A stretch of DNA of 23,141 bases. It comes from JAZDFC01 sp043808235 (lineage in GTDB: Bacteria; Bacteroidota; Ignavibacteria; Ignavibacteriales; Melioribacteraceae). This document shows, one piece after another, positions 15,652-22,841 of this stretch. The position numbers were made by a program, and so were the translations under genes. The notes under the pieces were generated by a model that searched no databases, was not told the DNA's origin, and saw only the letters and a list, made by a program, of their open reading frames with translations. Every line of letters starts with the position of its first letter. Within the stretch, counting starts at the first letter, position 1. The stretch is from assembly GCA_043808235.1 (NCBI GenBank), contig JAZDFC010000016.1, forward strand, positions 1 through 23,141, read 5' to 3'.

Positions 15652-17391
15652 TTATTCAATAATTTTAGGTGCCGGCATTTCCTGCCCATTCTGGAATAGA
15701 ATTAATTTTTCAACTTTTTCGTCCGCGTCTTTCACAAATTTTATCTGCGCATTAACAACCTTCAAATAAAATTCAGTCTCGTTCTTCGGAAAAATTTCAA
15801 ATTTCGGTTGTCCGGTAGCTTCAACAAATATCTGTTCTCCTTCAATACTGATTGCGAGGATGAAATTAGGATTAAGTTGATATTTGCCAACATATTGCTG
15901 TAAAATTTCTACAGGTACTTTAACGGTTTCTTCTTTGATCTCAATCCCAAGTTTGGCTAACATTTTTTTCGCATTTCCGTTACCGGGACTTAATTCCAAC
16001 GATTTTTTATAATTAACAATCGCGAGTTCATTGTCACCTTTTTTCATGTATGCTTCGCCCATGCTGTCGTAAACATTGCCGGAATTTGGATAAGCCTCTA
16101 TGTTCAACTCAAACACTTCGATTGCTTCTCCGAATTTTTCATTTTTTAATAAATAATATCCCAGTCCGTTCAATTCGTTTTCCGAAAAAAAGAATGACTC
16201 CGCTTCATGTTCTTTGATTTGTTTATATGTTTCAACAGCCGATTGAATTCCTTCGTCTTCAATCAATTCAAAAAGTTTATAACCGATTCCTAATTTTGGT
16301 TGATCGTAATCGAGTCCGTTGAGAATTCTAATTATGTTGTCTGTAATTACTCCTGCAGGGAAACCTTCAACATTATTGAGTAAAACAACTAATTGTCCTG
16401 TTTCCGGGAATCTCGTAATCAAAGTATTAAATCCGTTAATGCCGCCGCCGTGCTGTGTAAAATAAAGACTATCTTTTAATCCCTCAAAATATTTTTTACC
16501 AACAATCCAACCATATGCGTAATGTGCACCAAATGCCGCCATGTAAGGCTCAAACATAATTTTAGAATATTTTTCAGATAGCAATTTGTGCGAAGAGAGC
16601 GCCCTGGCCCATAAAAATAGATCCTCGACGGTTGAGTAAAGCGAACCTGCAGCGTAAGGCAAAGACATATCGAGATAGGCTGAGTTAAAGAATTCTTTGA
16701 ATTCCTTTTCGTATCCGGTAGCGCGTTTCGGCAGTAATGTTTTCCAATGATCGTATCCGGTGCTCTTCATCCCGCATGGTTCGAAAATATTTTTTATAAG
16801 AGCTTGTTCGTATGTCATTTTGGTGACTTCTTCTATAATTGCACCAAGAATAAAATATCCGGAATTATTATAAGCTATTTTACTGCCCGGCTCAAACACA
16901 AGATCGCCGCTGCAAAATTTTTCGATAAATTCCTTCGGCTCATATGGATCGCGGCTGTCGTTTTCAAAAAATCCCGGTTGATCCGTGTAACTCGGAATTC
17001 CAGATGTATGCGTTAACAGTTGGTGAATAGTAACTTTCTCTCCAATATCTTTCCTGTAATACGGAAGATAATCCGAAAGTTTATCATCGAGTTTTAGCTT
17101 GCCTTTTTCTACGAGCTGCATTATCAGCATTGATGTGAACTGTTTTGTGATTGAGCCAAGCCTGAATTTCGTATCCGGCGAATTCGGGATATCCCATTCC
17201 GCATTCGCAAATCCAAATCCTTTTTTATAAATCACTTCGCCGTTATCTGCTACAAGCACAGTTCCGTTGAACGCATGGAAATCGTAATACTTGCTCATCA
17301 GTTCGTCAATCCTCTTCGCTTTGTCCTGCGCAAAAAGAGCGAGATTGATGCATATAAAAACAGCGACAGAAAAAAGAATAATTCTTTTCAT
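15652..17391 (-). CDS. Secreted beta-lactamase-fold serine hydrolase with TPR repeats
   Basis: A 579-residue exported protein of the class C beta-lactamase/esterase family. After a signal peptide (MKRIILFSVAVFICINLALF) comes the hydrolase domain (about 25-355). SITK holds the nucleophile S80 and K83, YNN holds Y174 and N176, and HGG (H314) takes the KTG place. Two or three TPR-like helix pairs follow (about 380-485: LGYYLLKNEKFGEAIEVFEL; MGEAYMKKGDNELAIVNYKK), and a C-terminal beta domain of DUF3471 type (about 495-575). The third in-frame ATG upstream of the signal peptide is chosen (17391), as AGGA lies 5 nt before it; up to 13 residues could be added. Probably a peptidase or esterase rather than a resistance enzyme. 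First gene of an operon with natA/natB-like genes. Confidence 0.87.
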   Translation of the reverse strand: MKRIILFSVAVFICINLALFAQDKAKRIDELMSKYYDFHAFNGTVLVADNGEVIYKKGFGFANAEWDIPNSPDTKFRLGSITKQFTSMLIMQLVEKGKLKLDDKLSDYLPYYRKDIGEKVTIHQLLTHTSGIPSYTDQPGFFENDSRDPYEPKEFIEKFCSGDLVFEPGSKIAYNNSGYFILGAIIEEVTKMTYEQALIKNIFEPCGMKSTGYDHWKTLLPKRATGYEKEFKEFFNSAYLDMSLPYAAGSLYSTVEDLFLWARALSSHKLLSEKYSKIMFEPYMAAFGAHYAYGWIVGKKYFEGLKDSLYFTQHGGGINGFNTLITRFPETGQLVVLLNNVEGFPAGVITDNIIRILNGLDYDQPKLGIGYKLFELIEDEGIQSAVETYKQIKEHEAESFFFSENELNGLGYYLLKNEKFGEAIEVFELNIEAYPNSGNVYDSMGEAYMKKGDNELAIVNYKKSLELSPGNGNAKKMLAKLGIEIKEETVKVPVEILQQYVGKYQLNPNFILAISIEGEQIFVEATGQPKFEIFPKNETEFYLKVVNAQIKFVKDADEKVEKLILFQNGQEMPAPKIIE

Positions 17392-17499
17392 TTTCATCCT
17401 CATCGAAATTTTTAATGATATTCTAATCAAGCCGAATTGACATCAGCTTTACTATTTGATTACTCTGTAATCCAAAGAAAATTTGGATGTAAGAAATTA

Positions 17500-17679
17500 C
17501 TATCCCATCCAAAAACCTTTACGCTGCGAAATGCCGAGTACCTTTCGGCAAAAAATACAGAAGTAAACGAACCGCACACCAAATACTGATTCAACTCTCC
17601 GCGCATACACTTTTGTTATTTCCTTTTCGCAGTGCGGACAAATGGGATTAACCGTTGTAGTTTCTTCAACACTAATCAT
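17500..17679 (-). CDS. Small zinc-ribbon protein
   Basis: A 59-residue protein, MISVEETTTVNPICPHCEKE through to SQRKGFWMG. Two CxxC knuckles, CPHC (C14, C17) and CIFC (C41, C44), are 23 residues apart and separated by a beta-rich, basic stretch (VYARRVESVFGVRFVYF), a typical zinc ribbon. GAGGA lies 6 nt before the ATG. The conserved-looking tail (CRKVLGISQRKGFWMG) suggests a small family of hypothetical proteins, whose function I do not know. It lies 108 bp upstream of the serine hydrolase on the same strand and may be the first gene of that operon or its own unit. The coding case rests on the paired knuckles, the ribosome site and filling an otherwise empty 490-bp gap. Confidence 0.75.
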   Translation of the reverse strand: MISVEETTTVNPICPHCEKEITKVYARRVESVFGVRFVYFCIFCRKVLGISQRKGFWMG

Positions 17680-17864
17680 TTTTTCCTCGCTGTTTAGACT
17701 TATAATGAATTGATTGGTTCGAAAATAAAAAAGTTTAGTGGATATTTTAAGAAAATATTTCGCGATATTTTCAATGTGTAATGGATTGTGTTTTCAATTA
17801 TTACGTTATTTTTTGATAAACAGATTTTTTCATATCGCCTTCACTCTTTCAAATATTGGGTGAC

Positions 17865-17891
17865 TTGGAATTTACTGCTGTGGCGTATATT
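17865..17891 (+). promoter_or_regulatory. Possible promoter for the permease gene
   Basis: TTGGAA (17865-17870) and TATATT (17886-17891) resemble -35 and -10 hexamers, about 32 bp before the ATG at 17924. The spacer is 15 bp, shorter than the ideal 17, so this is only a candidate. Confidence 0.22.
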
Positions 17892-17923
17892 TACAAAGTA
17901 TATTAATAAACAAGATACTGCTT

Positions 17924-19150
17924 ATGGAAGAAAAAAACTGGGGTAAGGAAATTATTCTGGGCATGCAAATGTTGTTTGTTGCATTCGGCGCTCTTGTACT
18001 TGTTCCTCTTCTTACAGGAATGAATCCGTCAATCGCTTTGTTTACCGCCGGTGCCGGAACATTACTTTTTCAATTCATCACCAAAGCAAGCGTTCCGGTT
18101 TTTCTCGCAAGCTCGTTTGCGTTTATTGCGCCGATACAAATAAGTATACAGCAATTTGGCCTGGGAGCTACACTCGGCGGATTGGCAAGCGCTGCAATCG
18201 TCTACTTAATTTTATCTGCATTAATTAAACTACGGGGAATAAAAATAATCGAGCAGTATCTTCCGCCGATTATTACAGGTCCAATCATTATGATAATAGG
18301 ATTGAAACTCGCTCCCATTGCTGTAGGCATGACGAAGAATTTTACCGGAGGAAAAGAGACGGATTATTTAGCTGTCATTGTTGCATTATTCAGTCTTACG
18401 GTTACTGTTTTTATTGTGCTGAAAGGAAAGGGAATGCTGAAACTTTTTCCCATTCTTTCGGGAATTGCGGCGGGATATATTCTTTGTTTGATTTTGGGCA
18501 AGGTTGATGTTTCTCCCATCGTAAATTCCGCATGGTTTTCCATCCCATGGCTTGACGGATTAAAGGACGGATCATTTGCGTTTCCTGAATTTGATATCCG
18601 TGCAATTCTGTTCATCCTACCGGTAGCAATCGCACCGGCAATTGAACACGTTGGCGATATACTTGCAATTTCGGAGGTTGCTAAAAAAGATTTCATTGAG
18701 AATCCCGGACTTCACCGAACATTGCTTGGCGACGGACTGGCGACTTTACTTGCCTCGATGCTCGGCGGACCGCCGAACACAACTTATTCCGAAGTTACAG
18801 GCGCAGTTGCTTTGATAAAAAGATTCGAGCCGCGATTAATGATAATCGCAGCAATCACTGCAGTGGTTTTAGCCTTCTTCGGGAAACTTGGTGCAATCCT
18901 GAAGACAATTCCATCACCGGTTATGGGAGGAATTATGGTGTTGCTTTTTGGAATGATTGCTGCTATAGGCATCGGCACTCTTGTTAATCATAAAGTCGAT
19001 ATGTCAAAATCCAGGAATCTTGTTATTGTTTCAATCATTCTTATTTTTGGAATCGGCGATATGGTTTTAGGATGGGGAGAATTTCAATTAGCAGGTATTG
19101 GTCTCGCGGGAATTGTCGGTGTTGTATTAAATAGAATTTTACCGGAATAA
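17924..19150 (+). CDS. uraA: Uracil/xanthine permease, NCS2 (UraA) family
   Basis: A 408-residue inner-membrane nucleobase:H+ symporter with about 14 membrane segments. The key residues of E. coli UraA are found at the same numbers: E241 (AIEHVGD) and E290 with Y288 (NTTYSEVTG). UraA's proton-linked H245 is Asp here, as in many relatives. The loop GGPPNTTYSEVTGAV and the start GMQMLFVAFGALVLVPLLTG are diagnostic. Uptake of uracil (or another pyrimidine or purine base) for salvage is the likely role; no upp or other pyrimidine gene is adjacent. The next gene on the strand is 78 bp downstream. Confidence 0.9.
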   Translation: MEEKNWGKEIILGMQMLFVAFGALVLVPLLTGMNPSIALFTAGAGTLLFQFITKASVPVFLASSFAFIAPIQISIQQFGLGATLGGLASAAIVYLILSALIKLRGIKIIEQYLPPIITGPIIMIIGLKLAPIAVGMTKNFTGGKETDYLAVIVALFSLTVTVFIVLKGKGMLKLFPILSGIAAGYILCLILGKVDVSPIVNSAWFSIPWLDGLKDGSFAFPEFDIRAILFILPVAIAPAIEHVGDILAISEVAKKDFIENPGLHRTLLGDGLATLLASMLGGPPNTTYSEVTGAVALIKRFEPRLMIIAAITAVVLAFFGKLGAILKTIPSPVMGGIMVLLFGMIAAIGIGTLVNHKVDMSKSRNLVIVSIILIFGIGDMVLGWGEFQLAGIGLAGIVGVVLNRILPE

Positions 19151-19158
19151 ATTTTTTC

Positions 19159-19179
19159 GATTTCACCATTATTGAAATC
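19159..19179 (+). terminator. Hairpin after the permease gene, weak terminator or processing site
   Basis: GATTTCA (19159-19165) and TGAAATC (19173-19179) form a perfect 7-bp stem with a 7-nt loop. No T-run follows (six T precede it instead), so it may act on the minus strand, protect the 3' end, or reduce read-through. Confidence 0.25.
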
Positions 19180-19228
19180 ATCATATATTATAGTGCATAA
19201 TTTTTAATAACAAACCGGGAGTTGCAAT

Positions 19229-19486
19229 ATGAAAAAATCTGTATTACTCATTCTCATCGGCAAGAGAAAAGATACTGCCGTTAAAGTTCAGCAGGTATTA
19301 ACAGCTTGGGGATGCATAATTAAAACACGTCTCGGCATTCACGATGGAGTTATGGAAAACTGTACCGATGAAGGTCTTTTGATTTTAGAGCTCTACGGCA
19401 CGGAAGAACAAAAAGATGAATTGGCAAGAAAAGTCGCCGTTCTGCCGGATGTTGCTTCGAAATTGGTAGAAATGAGTTTAGATTAA
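19229..19486 (+). CDS. Small ACT-like protein of the TM1266 (iron-only hydrogenase system regulator) type
   Basis: An 85-residue ferredoxin-fold protein: beta strand SVLLILIGKR, helix DTAVKVQQVLTAWG, strand IIKTRLGIHDG, strand GLLILELYG, helix EEQKDELARKVAVLP, strand SKLVEMSL. This layout and the 'R.GIHDG...E' block match the TM1266-like family, named for its frequent place near [FeFe]-hydrogenase maturation genes. No hydrogenase gene is in the window, so the name should be used with care. GGGAG precedes the ATG. It lies 78 bp after the permease on the same strand. Confidence 0.65.
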   Translation: MKKSVLLILIGKRKDTAVKVQQVLTAWGCIIKTRLGIHDGVMENCTDEGLLILELYGTEEQKDELARKVAVLPDVASKLVEMSLD

Positions 19487-19531
19487 AATTTATGGGGGGC
19501 TGTTCTTTAATACAATATACTCTTGTAAGTA

Positions 19532-19559
19532 CTGCGGTCTGCTAACTGCCTGCTGCAAG
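19532..19559. repeat. Degenerate heptamer repeat CTGCNNN x4
   Basis: CTGC recurs at 19532, 19539, 19546 and 19553, exactly 7 bp apart, with varying 3-base fill. It lies between the convergent genes ending at 19486 and 19568. A related AAACTGC pair is found at 23100-23113. Confidence 0.5.
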
Positions 19560-19567
19560 CTAAAAAA

Positions 19568-20413
19568 TTATATTTTCCACGCGGCGCATTCAAGCCAGCC
19601 GTCTTCATGCTTCTGGAAATATTTGTTGGAGCCCATTCTCTGTAATTCAATTTCCATCATGTTTTGGTGAAGTAAAAGTTCACCACCGAAACTTGAAAAC
19701 ATCCCCGCAACCTGGGATTCGGAATAATGATTTATTTCAGTCATTCCGCAATGTGAATTTACAAGCTCGAACAATTTTTCCACCATCGAGCGGCATTCCG
19801 GACTCATTAATTCTTCGGGTAATATATATTCCACCACAAAAGTATTCTTTCTGCCCGAAGATTTGAAGCTCGAGACAATATGCTGTAATTCTTCTGGTTT
19901 AAGATAATGTATTACTTTTTCCAAAATCACTACGCAAGGGAGCTCCTCGGAATATTCTTCAAGGACTAAATTAATAGTCGAAAGCAAAGAGCCCGTTTTA
20001 ATATCCGCATTAAGGCATTTTATTTTTGGGGAAAGACCGGGGTAATATCTGTCGTAAATTTCTTTCTTTTCATACATACCGTCGTTATCTAATTCTATTA
20101 CGCGGAAAATTTTATCGGAATTTTTTTTTGTGATCTCGAGTGAAAGAGGAGATTTCCCGGCTGAAAGAAAAATCAGAAGCTGTTGATCATCGCTATTTGA
20201 AAGGTGATCATCTAAAAAATTTTTAAGAAAATAAGCATGATTGATCACGATCTCTTCGTACCAAGTGCAAATAGATTTTGCTTTTTCGCAAATATCATCC
20301 GCGCTCGATAAGTCGAGTTGATTAACAAAAGCAGATATGAATTCCTTGTCATAAATCCTTGATGCAAAACGTAAGTTTAATACATCGATAGGATTTAACT
20401 TTAATTTAGTCAT
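19568..20413 (-). CDS. Probable SAM-dependent methyltransferase, LCM-like (COG3315 type)
   Basis: A 281-residue soluble protein. The pattern fits the leucine carboxyl methyltransferase-like family: FASRIYDKEF at the N-terminus, a helical stretch, LLIFLSAGKSPLSLEI (about 79-94) in the place of the glycine-rich SAM loop, VIELDND (105-111) as the acidic end of strand 2, KCLNADIKTG (strand 3 with Asp), VVILEKVIHYLKPEEL (the usual LEGVLMYL region), and VVEYILPEEL. The SAM loop is unusual, with Ser-Ala-Gly-Lys instead of GAGxD, so activity is not certain. Possible substrates include small carboxylates or polyketide-like molecules; the context gives no clue. Confidence 0.55.
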   Translation of the reverse strand: MTKLKLNPIDVLNLRFASRIYDKEFISAFVNQLDLSSADDICEKAKSICTWYEEIVINHAYFLKNFLDDHLSNSDDQQLLIFLSAGKSPLSLEITKKNSDKIFRVIELDNDGMYEKKEIYDRYYPGLSPKIKCLNADIKTGSLLSTINLVLEEYSEELPCVVILEKVIHYLKPEELQHIVSSFKSSGRKNTFVVEYILPEELMSPECRSMVEKLFELVNSHCGMTEINHYSESQVAGMFSSFGGELLLHQNMMEIELQRMGSNKYFQKHEDGWLECAAWKI

Positions 20414-20526
20414 CCTTCTAAATGGGAAGTATTTCTATCTCAATCTAAATTGAATTTCTCTGTTTGTCAACAGCCAAAACCAGTAGCAAACCGGAATATT
20501 TATTCGTCAAAAAACCGATAAGTGGT

Positions 20527-20561
20527 AAAAACATTTCTTGTACAATCCGAATCACAAGAAA
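20527..20561 (-). terminator. Terminator for the minus-strand propeller gene
   Basis: TTTCTTGT (20534-20541) and ACAAGAAA (20554-20561) are perfect 8-bp inverted arms around a 12-nt loop. Read on the minus strand, the stem is followed by TGTTTTTACC, a T-rich tail. It lies 20 bp past the stop of the gene at 20582-21346. Confidence 0.5.
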
Positions 20562-20581
20562 GTTTTGGTATTTTTAAATAA

Positions 20582-21346
20582 TTATTGATTTTTTTTAGAG
20601 TAGATATAGAATTTAGAAGTTGGATCGGAAACAATGAATATTTTCTGGTTTTTATTATCAACTGCCACCCCCTCCGGCTGTTCGATATTTAATTTATATG
20701 AATTGATCACCTTGCCTTCGGTATTGCATTCAAAAAGAGTTTGATCTTCGTCGCTAAGCATCCATAATACAGCTAACGAATCATCATATTCTATAGCCGA
20801 ATAATCCGCTGCAAAGTTAAGGGTGGTTTTTTTTATAATATTCAGATCATTGTCGAGTTCAATAAGTAATTGCGGCTGTTTTTCATTTACAAGATAAAAC
20901 TTACGCGATTCCCTATCATAGGTTATCCCCTCAATCCCGGAATTCTCTTCTCCGTGTAAATCAAGCTTTTTTGATTTTAATACTTTGCCTTCGTGATTTA
21001 TTAGTACGACCGTCCGTAACCTTTCATAAATAACAGCAATAGTGGTATCATCAACGACAGTAATTCCTTCGAGATCGAGATTCTTGCCGCGTAATTTTAT
21101 GCTGCGTAAAATTTTACCTTCAAAAGAAAAAGCATAAATTGTGTTGTTCTCATCGCTTACTGTCCAAAGGAATTTTCCATCATCGGAGATTGCGAGTCCC
21201 GAAGGTTCGGGAATTTGAAGTTTGATCTCGGAAATTAGTTTTAATTTAGATTCATTTTTTGATTTAACGTTTTTTTGAGTACAGCAGATTGACAAAGAAA
21301 GAAACAAAACGACGAGTAAAGTCTCTTTCATTCCTGATAACCGCAT
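20582..21346 (-). CDS. SdiA-regulated-domain (beta-propeller) secreted protein, possible lipoprotein
   Basis: A 254-residue exported protein with a signal sequence (ETLLVVLFLSLSICC). The Cys pair at its end could be a non-ideal lipobox (Ile at -1). The mature part is a WD-like propeller: SEIKLQIPEPSGLAISDDGK opens it, and blades repeat as LWTVSDENNTIYAF, DLEGITVVDDTTIAV, SGIEGITYDRESRKFYLVNE, LAVLWMLSDEDQTLFE and QPEGVAVDNKNQKIFIVSDP. This is the SdiA-regulated family, which may bind or hydrolyse small molecules; no reaction is established. A second in-frame ATG (21331) is also possible; GGAA 8 nt before the first favours 21346. A terminator follows. Confidence 0.75.
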   Translation of the reverse strand: MRLSGMKETLLVVLFLSLSICCTQKNVKSKNESKLKLISEIKLQIPEPSGLAISDDGKFLWTVSDENNTIYAFSFEGKILRSIKLRGKNLDLEGITVVDDTTIAVIYERLRTVVLINHEGKVLKSKKLDLHGEENSGIEGITYDRESRKFYLVNEKQPQLLIELDNDLNIIKKTTLNFAADYSAIEYDDSLAVLWMLSDEDQTLFECNTEGKVINSYKLNIEQPEGVAVDNKNQKIFIVSDPTSKFYIYSKKNQ

Positions 21347-21443
21347 TTGAAGATTTCCATTATGTTAGCAGCTTATTTTAAGAATTGAAATATAAATAAT
21401 GCGGTAGATGATTCCGCCTCATATGTGAATAATCAATAATAAT

Positions 21444-22103
21444 TTATTCGAAATTTATTTCATTAATTATATTGAAGAAACGGGAAAGTTTTTCTTCATC
21501 CAACTTGCCCTCGGTTCTTACTCCATTGCATAAATCAACTCCGAAAGGCTTTACTTTCGCAACAGCCTCTTTAATATTGGTAGAATTTAATCCACCGGCA
21601 AGATAAACCGGTTTATTCACCCTCTTCACAATCTCTGCGCTTATTTCCCAGTCATGAATTTTACCGGTACCCCCTAATTTTTTAATATCATGCAATTTAC
21701 TTCCGGAATCGAGAAGAATCCCGTCAACATCATTTATTATTGATAGGGCTTCATCTATACTTTCCATTCCGTTTACATGAACAACATGAACAAGCGAAAC
21801 ACCGGGCATCGCAGCTTTCAATTCTTTATAAGTACCCTTAGTAACATGATCGCACAATTGTATTGTGTTTACACCACATCTCTTTTGCTGTGCAATAATT
21901 GAATCGATATCCTGCTTGCTGGTAAGTAAAAAAGTAGCTACCCCCGGTGGAGTGATTGAAGCAATTTCGGCAATTGTATCTTCGGAAATTACACCCGGAC
22001 CGCTCGGCATTTCGGAAACCAAACCCAGGGCAGAAGCGCCGTGCTTCACTGCAAGCCGTGCCTCTTCAGCGTTCGAAATACAACAGACTTTTACTCTTAT
22101 CAT
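21444..22103 (-). CDS. Second TrpF-like (phosphoribosylanthranilate isomerase family) protein
   Basis: A 219-residue (beta/alpha)8 protein, a distant paralogue of the one at 9380-10054. The first strand reads KVCCIS: catalytic Cys7 is kept but the next Gly is Cys. D132 is kept (LLDSG), with GGTGKIHDW (144-152) and YLAGGLNSTNI (167-177) for phosphate binding. The QLHG motif is changed to QLCDH (82-86), and the early loop reads GLVSEMPSGPGVIS instead of the usual SPRYV. Function in Trp synthesis is possible but unproven, since it lies away from any trp gene. I favour a TrpF-related enzyme of other specificity. Confidence 0.78.
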   Translation of the reverse strand: MIRVKVCCISNAEEARLAVKHGASALGLVSEMPSGPGVISEDTIAEIASITPPGVATFLLTSKQDIDSIIAQQKRCGVNTIQLCDHVTKGTYKELKAAMPGVSLVHVVHVNGMESIDEALSIINDVDGILLDSGSKLHDIKKLGGTGKIHDWEISAEIVKRVNKPVYLAGGLNSTNIKEAVAKVKPFGVDLCNGVRTEGKLDEEKLSRFFNIINEINFE

Positions 22104-22184
22104 TTTCTAATCATACAAATTTTAAGTAATCTAAAGGTATTAAAACCCTTTTTAAAAATTAATGGGTAATCTCAATCGAAGCAT

Positions 22185-22841
22185 TTATAATTTTTTATAA
22201 GTGAACCACCAATCATAGCCTTCTTCCTTCTTCAATCTTTCCTGTGCAGTAGCAACATCTTTCGGTGGAGGAATAATAACTTTGTCGCCGATCAGTTCAT
22301 TGTTAGGCCAATTCTCCGGCATTGCCACTTTATATTTATCCGATATCTGAAGCGCCCGCAGAGCCCGTAATATTTCATCTACCTGTCTGCCAACTTCCTG
22401 CGGATAATAAATAATGAGCCGAATTATTTCTTCCGGATCGATTATAAATACTGCCCGCACTGTGTTTGTTCCTTTTCCCGGATGTACCATGCCAAAATGA
22501 GAGGCGATCTTTCCCATATCATCGGCAATAACCGGGAATGGGATTTCGATACCGATTTTTTCTTTAATCCACTCGACCCATTTGATATGCGAAAAAATCT
22601 GGTCAATCGAGAGACCGATAAGTTCAGCATTTAGTTTTTTGAATTCCTCGTTTCGTTTTGCAAATGCGACAAACTCGGTAGTGCAAACCGGAGTAAAATC
22701 GGCGGGGTGACTAAAAAGAACAACCCACTTGCCTTTGAAATCGAGAGGCAGGTTAAACACGCCTTTTGTTGTCTGTACTACCAACTCCGGCATTCTTTCC
22801 CCTATAAGAGGAATTCCCGTTCGTGATTGCTGTTCTGTCAT
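22185..22841 (-). CDS. Peroxiredoxin, Prx6/archaeal AhpC-TSA type
   Basis: A 218-residue thiol peroxidase that reduces H2O2 and organic peroxides in the cytosol. The active site is PADFTPVC, with P46, T50 and the peroxidatic C53; an Arg in TVRAVFIID completes it. The long C-terminal arm (WPNNELIGDKVIIPPP...GYDWWFTYKKL) marks the Prx6-like archaeal/thermophile subgroup. Many of those have Cys after DWWF, while here it is Thr, and no other Cys is present, so a 1-Cys mechanism with an external thiol is expected. AGGA precedes the ATG by 8 nt. It lies 81 bp upstream of the TrpF-like gene on the same strand. Confidence 0.92.
   Translation of the reverse strand: MTEQQSRTGIPLIGERMPELVVQTTKGVFNLPLDFKGKWVVLFSHPADFTPVCTTEFVAFAKRNEEFKKLNAELIGLSIDQIFSHIKWVEWIKEKIGIEIPFPVIADDMGKIASHFGMVHPGKGTNTVRAVFIIDPEEIIRLIIYYPQEVGRQVDEILRALRALQISDKYKVAMPENWPNNELIGDKVIIPPPKDVATAQERLKKEEGYDWWFTYKKL

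Noticed and set aside
15652..17391. Antibiotic-resistance class C beta-lactamase
   Set aside because: HGG replaces the KTG motif and TPR and DUF3471 parts are attached, as in family esterases/peptidases of unknown substrate.
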